A stretch of 64,000 nt of DNA from Anthonomus grandis grandis (taxonomy: Eukaryota > Arthropoda > Insecta > Coleoptera > Curculionidae), in the NCBI RefSeq assembly GCF_022605725.1, contig NC_065564.1, positions 1,900,698-1,964,697 of the forward strand. The letters run 5' to 3'. How positions within the stretch are numbered: the first letter of the stretch is position 1; each line of letters starts with the position of its first letter. The position numbers were made by a program, and so were the translations under genes. Under the pieces are notes generated by a model. The model ran no database searches. It saw nothing but the letters and a program-made list of their open reading frames with translations, and had not been told where the DNA came from. Below are positions 1 through 15,200 of this stretch, one piece after another.

Positions 1-17
1 ACACATCTCGTGAGAGT
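1..17 (+). other. Untrimmed sequencing barcode (forward orientation) at the window start
   Basis: The first 17 bases, ACACATCTCGTGAGAGT, do not belong to the satellite; monomer sequence resumes at 18 with CTTTTGGCTACAG, exactly where ...TAGAACTG should precede it. From memory the first 16 bases equal PacBio barcode bc1003, and the final T is the base added for ligation. The copy points inward, as expected at the left end of a read, so position 1 is probably a contig end. Confidence 0.85.
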
Positions 18-3000
18 CTTTTGGCTACAGACTTGTAAAAATCCCATACCCCAAGTCATATTTTTGTAAGTTGTTCAATATCTTCTCTTCCTATCGACAG
101 ATTTTCTTGATTTTGGTCTTAAAAGCTTAGTATTAACGCCCTGCAACTTTTAAGACATAAACCATTAAAATTGGTACCATAGAACTGCTTTTGGCTACAG
201 TCTTGTAAAAATCCCATACCCCCAAGACATATTTTTGTAAGTTGTTCAATATCTTCTCTTCCTATCGACAGATTTTCTTGATTTTGGTCTTAAAAGCTTT
301 GTATTAACGCCCTGCAACTTTTAAGACATAAACCATTAAAATTGGTACCATAGAACTGCTTTTGGCGACAGACATGTAAAAATCCCATACCCCCAAGTCA
401 TATTTTTGTAAGTTGTTCAATATCTTCTCTTCCTATCGACAGATTTTCTTGATTTTGGTCTTAAAAGCTTTGAATTAATGCTCTGCAACTTTTAAGAGAT
501 AAACCATTAAAATTGGTACGGTAGAACTGCTTTTGGCTACAGACTTGTAAAAATCCCATACCCCAAGTCATATTTTTGTAAGTTGTTTAATATCTTCTCT
601 TCCTATCGACAGATTTTCTTGATTTTGGTCTTAAAAGCTTTGTATTAACGCCCTGCAACTTTTAAGACATAAACCATTAAAATTGGTAGCATAGAACTGC
701 TTTTGGCGACAGACATGTAAAAATCCCATACCCCCAAGTCATATTTTTGTAAGTTGTTCAATATCTTCTCTTCCTATCGACAGATTTTCTTGATTTTGGT
801 CTTAAAAGCTTTGTATTAACGCCCTGCAACTTTTAGGACATAAACCATTAAAATTGGTACCATAGAACTGCTTTTGGCGACAGACATGTAAAAATCCCAT
901 ACCCCCAAGTCATATTTTTGTAAGTTGTTCAATATCTTCTCTTCCTATGGACAGATTTTCTTGATTTTGGTCTTAAAAGCTTTGAATTAACGCTCTGCAA
1001 CTTTTAAGACATAAACCATTAAAATTGGTACGGTAGAACTGCTTTTGGCGACAGACATGTAAAAATCCCACACCCCAAGTCATATTTTTGTAAGTTGTTC
1101 AATATCTTCTCTTCCTATCCACAGATTTTCTTGATTTTGGTCTTAAAAGCTTTGTATTAACGCCCTGCAACTTTTAAGACATAAACCATTAAAATTGGTA
1201 GCATAGAACTGCTTTTGGCGACAGACATGTAAAAATCCCATACCCCCAAGTCATATTTTTGTAAGTTGTTCAATATCTTCTCTTCCTATCGACAGATTTT
1301 CTTGATTTTGGTCTTAAAAGCTTTGTATTAACGCCCTGCAACTTTTAAGACATAAACCATTAAAATTGGTACGGTAGAACTGCTTTTGGCTACAGTCTTG
1401 TAAAAATCCCATACCCCAAGTCATATTTTTGTAAGTTGTTCAATATCTGCTCTTCCTATCGACAGATTTTCTTGATTTTGGTCTTAAAAGCTTTGTATTA
1501 ACGCCCTGCAACTTTTAAGACATAAACCATTAAAATTGGTACGGTAGAACTGCTTTTGGCTACAGTCTTGTAAAAATCCCATACCCCAAGTCATATTTTT
1601 GTAAGTTGTTCAATATCTGCTCTTCCTATCGACAGATTTTCTTGATTTTGGTCTTAAAAGCTTTGTATTAACGCTCTGCAACTTTTAAGACATAAACTAT
1701 TAAAATTGGTACCATAGAACTGCTTTTGGCGACAGACATATAAAAATCCCATACCCCCAAGTCATATTTTTGTAAGTTGTTCAATATCTTCTCTTCCTAT
1801 GGACAGATTTTCTTGATTTTGGTCTTAAAAGCTTTGTATTAACGCCCGGCAACTTTTAAGACATAAACCATTAAAATTGGTACGGTAGAACTGCTTTTGG
1901 CTACAGTCTTGTAAAAATCCCATACCCCAAGTCATATTTTTGTAAGTTGTTCAATATCTTCTCTTCCTATCGACAGATTTTCTTGATTTTGGTCTTAAAA
2001 GCTTTGTATTAACGCCCGGCAACTTTTAAGACATAAACCATTAAAATTGGTACCATAGAACTGCTTTTGGCGACAGACATGTAAAAATCCCATACCCCCA
2101 AGTCATATTTTTGTAAGTTGTTCAATATCTTCTCTTCCTATCGACAGATTTTCTTGATTTTGGTCTTAAAAGCTTTGTATTAACGCCCTGCAACTTTTAA
2201 GACATAAACCATTAAAATTGGTAGCATAGAACTGCTTTTGGCGACAGACATGTAAAAATCCCATACCCCCAAGTCATATTTTTGTAAGTTGTTCAATATC
2301 TTCTCTTCCTATCGACAGATTTTCTTGATTTTGGTCTTAAAAGCTTTGAATTAATGCTCTGCAACTTTTAAGAGATAAACCATTAAAATTGGTACGGTAG
2401 AACTGCTTTTGGCTACAGACTTGTAAAAATCCCATACCCCAAGTCATATTTTTGTAAGTTGTTCAATATCTTCTCTTCCTATCCACAGATTTTCTTGATT
2501 TTGGTCTTAAAAGCTTTGTATTAACGCCCTGCAACTTTTAAGACATAAACCATTAAAATTGGTAGCATAGAACTGCTTTTGGCGACAGACATGTAAAAAT
2601 CCCATACCCCCAAGTCATATTTTTGTAAGTTGTTCAATATCTTCTCTTCCTATCGACAGATTTTCTTGATTTTGGTCTTAAAAGCTTTGTATTAACGCCC
2701 TGCAACTTTTAAGACATAAACCATTAAAATTGGTACGGTAGAACTGCTTTTGGCTACAGTCTTGTAAAAATCCCATACCCCAAGTCATATTTTTGTAAGT
2801 TGTTCAATATCTGCTCTTCCTATCGACAGATTTTCTTGATTTTGGTCTTAAAAGCTTTGAATTAACGCTCTGCAACTTTTAAGACATAAACCATTAAAAT
2901 TGGTACGGTAGAACTGCTTTTGGCGACAGACATGTAAAAATCCCACACCCCAAGTCATATTTTTGTAAGTTGTTCAATATCTTCTCTTCCTATCCACAGA

Positions 3001-6000
3001 TTTTCTTGATTTTGGTCTTAAAAGCTTTGTATTAACGCCCTGCAACTTTTAAGACATAAACCATTAAAATTGGTAGCATAGAACTGCTTTTGGCGACAGA
3101 CATGTAAAAATCCCATACCCCCAAGTCATATTTTTGTAAGTTGTTCAATATCTTCTCTTCCTATCGACAGATTTTCTTGATTTTGGTCTTAAAAGCTTTG
3201 TATTAACGCCCTGCAACTTTTAAGACATAAACCATTAAAATTGGTACGGTAGAACTGCTTTTGGCTACAGTCTTGTAAAAATCCCATACCCCAAGTCATA
3301 TTTTTGTAAGTTGTTCAATATCTGCTCTTCCTATCGACAGATTTTCTTGATTTTGGTCTTAAAAGCTTTGTATTAACGCCCTGCAACTTTTAAGACATAA
3401 ACCATTAAAATTGGTACGGTAGAACTGCTTTTGGCTACAGTCTTGTAAAAATCCCATACCCCAAGTCATATTTTTGTAAGTTGTTCAATATCTGCTCTTC
3501 CTATCGACAGATTTTCTTGATTTTGGTCTTAAAAGCTTTGTATTAACGCTCTGCAACTTTTAAGACATAAACTATTAAAATTGGTACCATAGAACTGCTT
3601 TTGGCGACAGACATATAAAAATCCCATACCCCCAAGTCATATTTTTGTAAGTTGTTCAATATCTTCTCTTCCTATGGACAGATTTTCTTGATTTTGGTCT
3701 TAAAAGCTTTGTATTAACGCCCGGCAACTTTTAAGACATAAACCATTAAAATTGGTACGGTAGAACTGCTTTTGGCTACAGACTTGTAAAAATCCCATAC
3801 CCCAAGTCATATTTTTGTAAGTTGTTCAATATCTTCTCTTCCTATCGACAGATTTTCTTGATTTTGGTCTTAAAAGCTTAGTATTAACGCCCTGCAACTT
3901 TTAAGACATAAACCATTAAAATTGGTACCATAGAACTGCTTTTGGCTACAGTCTTGTAAAAATCCCATACCCCCAAGACATATTTTTGTAAGTTGTTCAA
4001 TATCTTCTCTTCCTATCGACAGATTTTCTTGATTTTGGTCTTAAAAGCTTTGTATTAACGCCCTGCAACTTTTAAGACATAAACCATTAAAATTGGTACC
4101 ATAGAACTGCTTTTGGCGACAGACATGTAAAAATCCCATACCCCCAAGTCATATTTTTGTAAGTTGTTCAATATCTTCTCTTCCTATCGACAGATTTTCT
4201 TGATTTTGGTCTTAAAAGCTTTGAATTAATGCTCTGCAACTTTTAAGAGATAAACCATTAAAATTGGTACGGTAGAACTGCTTTTGGCTACAGACTTGTA
4301 AAAATCCCATACCCCAAGTCATATTTTTGTAAGTTGTTTAATATCTTCTCTTCCTATCGACAGATTTTCTTGATTTTGGTCTTAAAAGCTTTGTATTAAC
4401 GCCCTGCAACTTTTAAGACATAAACCATTAAAATTGGTAGCATAGAACTGCTTTTGGCGACAGACATGTAAAAATCCCATACCCCCAAGTCATATTTTTG
4501 TAAGTTGTTCAATATCTTCTCTTCCTATCGACAGATTTTCTTGATTTTGGTCTTAAAAGCTTTGTATTAACGCCCTGCAACTTTTAGGACATAAACCATT
4601 AAAATTGGTACCATAGAACTGCTTTTGGCGACAGACATGTAAAAATCCCATACCCCCAAGTCATATTTTTGTAAGTTGTTCAATATCTTCTCTTCCTATG
4701 GACAGATTTTCTTGATTTTGGTCTTAAAAGCTTTGAATTAACGCTCTGCAACTTTTAAGACATAAACCATTAAAATTGGTACGGTAGAACTGCTTTTGGC
4801 GACAGACATGTAAAAATCCCACACCCCAAGTCATATTTTTGTAAGTTGTTCAATATCTTCTCTTCCTATCCACAGATTTTCTTGATTTTGGTCTTAAAAG
4901 CTTTGTATTAACGCCCTGCAACTTTTAAGACATAAACCATTAAAATTGGTAGCATAGAACTGCTTTTGGCGACAGACATGTAAAAATCCCATACCCCCAA
5001 GTCATATTTTTGTAAGTTGTTCAATATCTTCTCTTCCTATCGACAGATTTTCTTGATTTTGGTCTTAAAAGCTTTGTATTAACGCCCTGCAACTTTTAAG
5101 ACATAAACCATTAAAATTGGTACGGTAGAACTGCTTTTGGCTACAGTCTTGTAAAAATCCCATACCCCAAGTCATATTTTTGTAAGTTGTTCAATATCTG
5201 CTCTTCCTATCGACAGATTTTCTTGATTTTGGTCTTAAAAGCTTTGTATTAACGCCCTGCAACTTTTAAGACATAAACCATTAAAATTGGTACGGTAGAA
5301 CTGCTTTTGGCTACAGTCTTGTAAAAATCCCATACCCCAAGTCATATTTTTGTAAGTTGTTCAATATCTGCTCTTCCTATCGACAGATTTTCTTGATTTT
5401 GGTCTTAAAAGCTTTGTATTAACGCTCTGCAACTTTTAAGACATAAACTATTAAAATTGGTACCATAGAACTGCTTTTGGCGACAGACATATAAAAATCC
5501 CATACCCCCAAGTCATATTTTTGTAAGTTGTTCAATATCTTCTCTTCCTATGGACAGATTTTCTTGATTTTGGTCTTAAAAGCTTTGTATTAACGCCCGG
5601 CAACTTTTAAGACATAAACCATTAAAATTGGTACGGTAGAACTGCTTTTGGCTACAGACTTGTAAAAATCCCATACCCCAAGTCATATTTTTGTAAGTTG
5701 TTCAATATCTTCTCTTCCTATCGACAGATTTTCTTGATTTTGGTCTTAAAAGCTTAGTATTAACGCCCTGCAACTTTTAAGACATAAACCATTAAAATTG
5801 GTACCATAGAACTGCTTTTGGCTACAGTCTTGTAAAAATCCCATACCCCCAAGACATATTTTTGTAAGTTGTTCAATATCTTCTCTTCCTATCGACAGAT
5901 TTTCTTGATTTTGGTCTTAAAAGCTTTGTATTAACGCCCTGCAACTTTTAAGACATAAACCATTAAAATTGGTACCATAGAACTGCTTTTGGCGACAGAC

Positions 6001-6130
6001 ATGTAAAAATCCCATACCCCCAAGTCATATTTTTGTAAGTTGTTCAATATCTTCTCTTCCTATCGACAGATTTTCTTGATTTTGGTCTTAAAAGCTTTGT
6101 ATTAACGCCCTGCAACTTTTAAGACATAAA
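18..6130 (+). repeat. Higher-order repeat of 11 monomers (about 1,876 bp), three units plus a partial one
   Basis: Rare variants recur at a fixed distance. TGAATTAATG followed by CTCTGC and AAGAGATAAACC starts at 471, 2347 and 4222 (steps 1876 and 1875). CACACCCCAAG recurs near 1070, 2945 and 4820. The single-base variant AAGCTTAGTATT occurs near 126, 3877 and 5753, so alternate units are closer to each other (3,751 bp, 22 monomers) and the fourth unit starts again near 5645. Units run roughly 18-1893, 1894-3768, 3769-5644 and 5645 to about 6130, where an extra monomer breaks the register (next TGAATTAATG at 6268). Confidence 0.85.
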
Positions 6131-9100
6131 CCATTAAAATTGGTACGGTAGAACTGCTTTTGGCTACAGACTTGTAAAAATCCCATACCCCAAGTCATAT
6201 TTTTGTAAGTTGTTCAATATCTGCTCTTCCTATGGACAGATTTTCTTGATTTTGGTCTTAAAAGCTTTGAATTAATGCTCTGCAACTTTTAAGAGATAAA
6301 CCATTAAAATTGGTACGGTAGAACTGCTTTTGGCTACAGACTTGTAAAAATCCCATACCCCAAGTCATATTTTTGTAAGTTGTTTAATATCTTCTCTTCC
6401 TATCGACAGATTTTCTTGATTTTGGTCTTAAAAGCTTTGTATTAACGCCCTGCAACTTTTAAGACATAAACCATTAAAATTGGTAGCATAGAACTGCTTT
6501 TGGCGACAGACATGTAAAAATCCCATACCCCCAAGTCATATTTTTGTAAGTTGTTCAATATCTTCTCTTCCTATAGACAGATTTTCTTGATTTTGGTCTT
6601 AAAAGCTTTGTATTAACGCCCGGCAACTTTTAAGACATAAACCATTAAAATTGGTACGGTAGAACTGCTTTTGGCTACAGACTTGTAAAAATCCCATACC
6701 CCAAGTCATATTTTTGTAAGTTGTTCAATATCTTCTCTTCCTATCGACAGATTTTCTTGATTTTGGTCTTAAAAGCTTTGTATTAACGCTCTGCAACTTC
6801 TAAGACATAAACCATTAAAATTGGTACCATAGAACTGCTTTTGGCGACAGACATGTAAAAATCCCATACCCCCAAGTCATATTTTTGTAAGTTGTTCAAT
6901 ATCTTCTCTTCCTATGGACAGATTTTCTTGATTTTGGTCTTAAAAGCTTTGTATTAACGCTCTGCAACTTCTAAGACATAAACCATTAAAATTGGTACGG
7001 TAGAACTGCTTTTGGCTACAGACTTGTAAAAATCCCATACCCCAAGTCATATTTTTGTAAGTTGTTCAATATCTTCTCTTCCTATCGACAGATTTTCTTG
7101 ATTTTGGTCTTAAAAGCTTTGTATTAACGCCCTGCAACTTTTAAGACATAAACCATTAAAATTGGTACCATAGAACTGCTTTTGGCGACAGACATGTAAA
7201 AATCCCATACCCCCAAGTCATATTTTTGTAAGTTGTTCAATATCTTCTCTTCCTATCGACAGATTTTCTTGATTTTGGTCTTAAAAGCTTTGTATTAACG
7301 CCCTGCAACTTTTAAGACATAAACCATTAAAATTGGTACCATAGAACTGCTTTTGGCGACAGACTTGTAAAAATCCCATACCCCCAAATCATATTTTTGT
7401 AAGTTGTTCAATATCTTCTCTTCCTATGGACAGATTTTCTTGATTTTGGTCTTAAAAGCTTTGTATTAACGCTCTGCAACTTCTAAGACATAAACCATTA
7501 AAATTGGTACCATAGAACTGCTTTTGGCGACAGACATGTAAAAATCCCATACCCCCAAGTCATATTTTTGTAAGTTGTTCAATATCTTCTCTTCCTATCG
7601 ACAGATTTTCTTGATTTTGGTCTTAAAAGCTTTGTATTAACGCTCTGCAACTTCTAAGACATAAACCATTAAAATTGGTACCATAGAACTGCTTTTGGCT
7701 ACAGTCTTGTAAAAATCCCATACCCCCAAGACATATTTTTGTAAGTTGTTCAATATCTTCTCTTCCTATCGACAGATTTTCTTGATTTTGGTCTTAAAAG
7801 CTTTGTATTAACGCCCTGCAACTTTTAAGACATAAACCATTAAAATTGGTACCATAGAACTGCTTTTGGCGACAGACATGTAAAAATCCCATACCCCCAA
7901 GTCATATTTTTGTAAGTTGTTCAATATCTTCTCTTCCTATCGACAGATTTTCTTGATTTTGGTCTTAAAAGCTTTGTATTAACGCCCTGCAACTTTTAAG
8001 ACATAAACCATTAAAATTGGTACCATAGAACTGCTTTTGGCGACAGACTTGTAAAAATCCCATACCCCCAAATCATATTTTTGTAAGTTGTTCAATATCT
8101 TCTCTTCCTATGGACAGATTTTCTTGATTTTGGTCTTAAAAGCTTTGTATTAACGCTCTGCAACTTCTAAGACATAAACCATTAAAATTGGTACCATAGA
8201 ACTGCTTTTGGCGACAGACATGTAAAAATCCCATACCCCCAAGTCATATTTTTGTAAGTTGTTCAATATCTTCTCTTCCTATCGACAGATTTTCTTGATT
8301 TTGGTCTTAAAAGCTTTGTATTAACGCTCTGCAACTTCTAAGACATAAACCATTAAAATTGGTACGGTAGAACTGCTTTTGGCTACAGACTTGTAAAAAT
8401 CCCATACCCCAAGTCATATTTTTGTAAGTTGTTCAATATCTTCTCTTCCTATCGACAGATTTTCTTGATTTTGGTCTTAAAAGCTTTATATTAACGCTCT
8501 GCAACTTCTAAGACATAAACCATTAAAATTGGTACCATAGAACTGCTTTTGGCGACAGACATGTAAAAATCCCATACCCCCAAGTCATATTTTTGTAAGT
8601 TGTTCAATATCTTCTCTTCCTATCGACAGATTTTCTTGATTTTGGTCTTAAAAGCTTTGTATTAACGCCCTGCAACTTTTAAGACATAAACCATTAAAAT
8701 TGGTACCATAGAACTGCTTTTGGCTACAGTCTTGTAAAAATCCCATACCCCCAAGACATATTTTTGTAAGTTGTTCAATATCTTCTCTTCCTATCGACAG
8801 ATTTTCTTGATTTTGGTCTTAAAAGCTTTGTATTAACGCCCTGCAACTTTTAAGACATAAACCATTAAAATTGGTACCATAGAACTGCTTTTGGCGACAG
8901 ACATGTAAAAATCCCATACCCCCAAGTCATATTTTTGTAAGTTGTTCAATATCTTCTCTTCCTATCGACAGATTTTCTTGATTTTGGTCTTAAAAGCTTT
9001 GTATTAACGCCCTGCAACTTTTAAGACATAAACCATTAAAATTGGTACCATAGAACTGCTTTTGGCGACAGACTTGTAAAAATCCCATACCCCCAAATCA

Positions 9101-12100
9101 TATTTTTGTAAGTTGTTCAATATCTTCTCTTCCTATGGACAGATTTTCTTGATTTTGGTCTTAAAAGCTTTGTATTAACGCTCTGCAACTTCTAAGACAT
9201 AAACCATTAAAATTGGTACCATAGAACTGCTTTTGGCGACAGATATGTAAAAATCCCATACCCCCAAGTCATATTTTTGTAAGTTGTTCAATATCTTCTC
9301 TTCCTATCGACAGATTTTCTTGATTTTGGTCTTAAAAGCTTTGTATTCACGCTCTGCAACTTTTAAGACATAAACCATTAAAATTGGTACCATAGAACTG
9401 CTTTTGGCGACAGACATGTAAAAATCCCATACCCCCAAGTCATATTTTTGTAAGTTGTTCAATATCTTCTCTTCCTATCGACAGATTTTCTTGATTTTGG
9501 TCTTAAAAGCTTTGTATTAACGCCCTGCAACTTTTAAGACATAAACCATTAAAATTGGTACGGTAGAACTGCTTTTGGCTACAGACTTGTAAAAATCCCA
9601 TACCCCAAGTCATATTTTTGTAAGTTGTTCAATATCTGCTCTTCCTATGGACAGATTTTCTTGATTTTGGTCTTAAAAGCTTTGAATTAATGCTCTGCAA
9701 CTTTTAAGAGATAAACCATTAAAATTGGTACGGTAAAACTGCTTTTGGCTACAGACTTGTAAAAATCCCATACCCCCAAGTCATATTTTTGTAAGTTGTT
9801 CAATATCTTCTCTTCCTATCGACAGATTTCCTTGATTTTGGTCTTAAAAGCTTTGTATTCACGCTCTGCAACTTTTAAGACATAAACCATTAAAATTGGT
9901 ACCATAGAACTGCTTTTGGCGACAGACATGTAAAAATCCCATACCCCCCAAGTCATATTTTTGTAAGTTGTTCAATATCTTCTCTTCCTATCGACAGATT
10001 TTCTTGATTTTGGTCTTAAAAGCTTTGTATTAACGCCCGGCAACTTTTAAGACATAAACCATTAAAATTGGTACGGTAGAACTGCTTTTGGCTACAGACT
10101 TGTAAAAATCCCATACCCCAAGTCATATTTTTGTAAGTTGTTCAATATCTTCTCTTCCTATCGACAGATTTTCTTGATTTTGGTCTTAAAAGCTTTGTAT
10201 TGATGCCCTGCAACTTTTAAGACATAAACCATTAAAATTGGTACCATAGAACTGCTTTTGGCTACAGTCTTGTAAAAATCCCATACCCCCAAGACATATT
10301 TTTGTAAGTTGTTCAATATCTTCTCTTCCTATCGACAGATTTTCTTGATTTTGGTCTTAAAAGCTTTGTATTAACGCCCTGCAACTTTTAAGACATAAAC
10401 CATTAAAATTGGTACCATAGAACTGCTTTTGGCGACAGACTTGTAAAAATCCCATACCCCCAAATCATATTTTTGTAAGTTGTTCAATATCTTCTCTTCC
10501 TATGGACAGATTTTCTTGATTTTGGTCTTAAAAGCTTTGTATTAACGCTCTGCAACTTCTAAGACATAAACCATTAAAATTGGTACCATAGAACTGCTTT
10601 TGGCGACAGACATGTAAAAATCCCATACCCCCAAGTCATATTTTTGTAAGTTGTTCAATATCTTCTCTTCCTATCGACAGATTTTCTTGATTTTGGTCTT
10701 AAAAGCTTTGTATTCACGCTCTGCAACTTTTAAGACATAAACCATTAAAATTGGTACCATAGAACTGCTTTTGGCGACAGACATGTAAAAATCCCATACC
10801 CCCAAGTCATATTTTTGTAAGTTGTTCAATATCTTCTCTTCCTATCGACAGATTTTCTTGATTTTGGTCTTAAAAGCTTTGTATTAACGCCCTGCAACTT
10901 TTAAGACATAAACCATTAAAATTGGTACGGTAGAACTGCTTTTGGCTACAGACTTGTAAAAATCCCATACCCCAAGTCATATTTTTGTAAGTTGTTCAAT
11001 ATCTGCTCTTCCTATGGACAGATTTTCTTGATTTTGGTCTTAAAAGCTTTGAATTAATGCTCTGCAACTTTTAAGAGATAAACCATTAAAATTGGTACGG
11101 TAAAACTGCTTTTGGCTACAGACTTGTAAAAATCCCATACCCCCAAGTCATATTTTTGTAAGTTGTTCAATATCTTCTCTTCCTATCGACAGATTTTCTT
11201 GATTTTGGTCTTAAAAGCTTTGTATTCACGCTCTGCAACTTTTAAGACATAAACCATTAAAATTGGTACCATAGAACTGCTTTTGGCGACAGACATGTAA
11301 AAATCCCATACCCCCAAGTCATATTTTTGTAAGTTGTTCAATATCTTCTCTTCCTATCGACAGATTTTCTTGATTTTGGTCTTAAAAGCTTTGTATTAAC
11401 GCCCGGCAACTTTTAAGACATAAACCATTAAAATTGGTACGGTAGAACTGCTTTTGGCTACAGACTTGTAAAAATCCCATACCCCAAGTCATATTTTTGT
11501 AAGTTGTTCAATATATTCTCTTCCTATCGACAGATTTTCTTGATTTTGGTCTTAAAAGCTTTGAATTAACGCCCTGCAACTTTTAAGACATAAACCATTA
11601 AAATTGGTACCATAGAACTGCTTTTGGCGACAGACATGTAAAAATCCCATACCCCCAAGTCATATTTTTGTAAGTTGTTCAATATCTTCTCTTCCTATGG
11701 ACAGATTTTCTTGATTTTGGTCTTAAAAGCTTTGTATTAACGCTCTGCAACTTTTAAGACATAAACCATTAAAATTGGTACCATAGAACTGCTTTTGGCG
11801 ACAGACATGTAAAAATCCCATACCCCCAAGTCATATTTTTGTAAGTTGTTCAATATATTCTCTTCCTATGGACAGATTTTCTTGATTTTGGTCTTAAAAG
11901 CTTTGAATTAACGCTCTGCAACTTTTAAGACATAAACCATTAAAATTGGTACGGTAGAACTGCTTTTGGCTACAGACTTGTAAAAATCCCATACCCCCAA
12001 GTCATATTTTTGTAAGTTGTTCAATATCTTCTCTTCCTATGGACAGATTTTCTTGATTTTGGTCTTAAAAGCTTTGAATTAACGCCCTGCAACTTTTAAG

Positions 12101-12299
12101 ACATAAACCATTAAAATTGGTACCATAGAACTGCTTTTGGCGACAGACATGTAAAAATCCCATACCCCCAAGTCATATTTTTGTAAGTTGTTCAATATCT
12201 TCTCTTCCTATGGACAGATTTTCTTGATTTTGGTCTTAAAAGCTTTGAATTAACGCCCTGCAACTTTTAAGACATAAACCATTAAAATTGGTACCATAG

Positions 12300-15200
12300 A
12301 ACTGCTTTTGGCGACAGACATGTAAAAATCCCATACCCCCAAGTCATATTTTTGTAAGTTGTTCAATATCTTCTCTTCCTATCGACAGATTTTCTTGATT
12401 TTGGTCTTAAAAGCTTTGTATTAACGCCCTGCAACTTTTAAGACATAAACCGTTAAAATTGGTACCATAGAACTGCTTTTGGCGACAGACATGTAAAAAT
12501 CCCATACCCCCAAGTCATATTTTTGTAAGTTGTTCAATATCTTCTCTTCCTATGGACAGATCTTCTTGATTTTGGTCTTAAAAGCTTTGAATTAACGCTC
12601 TGCAACTTTTAAGACATAAACCATTAAAATTGGTACGGTAGAACTGCTTTTGGCTACAGACTTGTAAAAATCCCATACCCCAAGTCATATTTTTGTAAGT
12701 TGTTCAATATCTTCTCTTCCTATCGATAGATTTTCTTGATTTTGGTCTTAAAAGCTTTGTATTAACGCCCTGCAACTTTTAAGACATAAACCATTAAAAT
12801 TGGTACCATAGAACTGCTTTTGGCGACAGACATGTAAAAATCCCATACCCCCAAGTCATATTTTTGTAAGTTGTTCAATATCTTCTCTTCCTATGGACAG
12901 ATTTTCTTGATTTTGGTCTTAAAAGCTTTGTATTAACGCCCTGCAACTTTTAAGACATAAACCATTAAAATTGGTACCATAGAACTGCTTTTGGCTACAG
13001 ACTTGTAAAAATCCCATACCCCAAGTCATATTTTTGTAAGTTGTTCAATATATTCTCTTCCTATCGACAGATTTTCTTGATTTTGGTCTTAAAAGCTTTG
13101 AATTAACGCCCTGCAACTTTTAAGACATAAACCATTAAAATTGGTACCATAGAACTGCTTTTGGCGACAGACATGTAAAAATCCCATACCCCCAAGTCAT
13201 ATTTTTGTAAGTTGTTCAATATCTTCTCTTCCTATCGACAGATTTTCTTGATTTTGGTCTTAAAAGCTTTGTATTAACGCCCTGCAACTTTTAAGACATA
13301 AACCGTTAAAATTGGTACCATAGAACTGCTTTTGGCGACAGACATGTAAAAATCCCATACCCCCAAGTCATATTTTTGTAAGTTGTTCAATATCTTCTCT
13401 TCCTATGGACAGATCTTCTTGATTTTGGTCTTAAAAGCTTTGAATTAACGCTCTGCAACTTTTAAGACATAAACCATTAAAATTGGTACGGTAGAACTGC
13501 TTTTGGCTACAGACTTGTAAAAATCCCATACCCCAAGTCATATTTTTGTAAGTTGTTCAATATCTTCTCTTCCTATCGATAGATTTTCTTGATTTTGGTC
13601 TTAAAAGCTTTGTATTAACGCCCTGCAACTTTTAAGACATAAACCATTAAAATTGGTACCATAGAACTGCTTTTGGCGACAGACATGTAAAAATCCCATA
13701 CCCCCAAGTCATATTTTTGTAAGTTGTTCAATATCTTCTCTTCCTATGGACAGATTTTCTTGATTTTGGTCTTAAAAGCTTTGTATTAACGCCCTGCAAC
13801 TTTTAAGACATAAACCATTAAAATTGGTACCATAGAACTGCTTTTGGCTACAGACTTGTAAAAATCCCATACCCCAAGTCATATTTTTGTAAGTTGTTCA
13901 ATATATTCTCTTCCTATCGACAGATTTTCTTGATTTTGGTCTTAAAAGCTTTGAATTAACGCCCTGCAACTTTTAAGACATAAACCATTAAAATTGGTAC
14001 CATAGAACTGCTTTTGGCGACAGACATGTAAAAATCCCATACCCCCAAGTCATATTTTTGTAAGTTGTTCAATATCTTCTCCTCCTATCGACAGATTTTC
14101 TTGATTTTGGTCTTAAAAGCTTTGTATTAACGCTCTGCAACTTTTAAGACATAAACCATTAAAATTGGTACCATAGAACTGCTTTTGGCGACAGACATGT
14201 AAAAATCCCATACCCCCAAGTCATATTTTTGTAAGTTGTTCAATATATTCTCTTCCTATGGACAGATTTTCTTGATTTTGGTCTTAAAAGCTTTGAATTA
14301 ACGCTCTGCAACTTTTAAGACATAAACCATTAAAATTGGTACGGTAGAACTGCTTTTGGCTACAGACTTGTAAAAATCCCATACCCCCAAGTCATATTTT
14401 TGTAAGTTGTTCAATATCTTCTCTTCCTATGGACAGATTTTCTTGATTTTGGTCTTAAAAGCTTTGAATTAACGCCCTGCAACTTTTAAGACATAAACCA
14501 TTAAAATTGGTACCATAGAACTGCTTTTGGCGACAGACATGTAAAAATCCCATACCCCCAAGTCATATTTTTGTAAGTTGTTCAATATCTTCTCTTCCTA
14601 TGGACAGATTTTCTTGATTTTGGTCTTAAAAGCTTTGAATTAACGCCCTGCAACTTTTAAGACATAAACCATTAAAATTGGTACCATAGAACTGCTTTTG
14701 GCGACAGACATGTAAAAATCCCATACCCCCAAGTCATATTTTTGTAAGTTGTTCAATATCTTCTCTTCCTATCGACAGATTTTCTTGATTTTGGTCTTAA
14801 AAGCTTTGTATTAACGCCCTGCAACTTTTAAGACATAAACCGTTAAAATTGGTACCATAGAACTGCTTTTGGCGACAGACATGTAAAAATCCCATACCCC
14901 CAAGTCATATTTTTGTAAGTTGTTCAATATCTTCTCTTCCTATGGACAGATCTTCTTGATTTTGGTCTTAAAAGCTTTGAATTAACGCTCTGCAACTTTT
15001 AAGACATAAACCATTAAAATTGGTACGGTAGAACTGCTTTTGGCTACAGACTTGTAAAAATCCCATACCCCAAGTCATATTTTTGTAAGTTGTTCAATAT
15101 CTTCTCTTCCTATCGATAGATTTTCTTGATTTTGGTCTTAAAAGCTTTGTATTAACGCCCTGCAACTTTTAAGACATAAACCATTAAAATTGGTACCATA

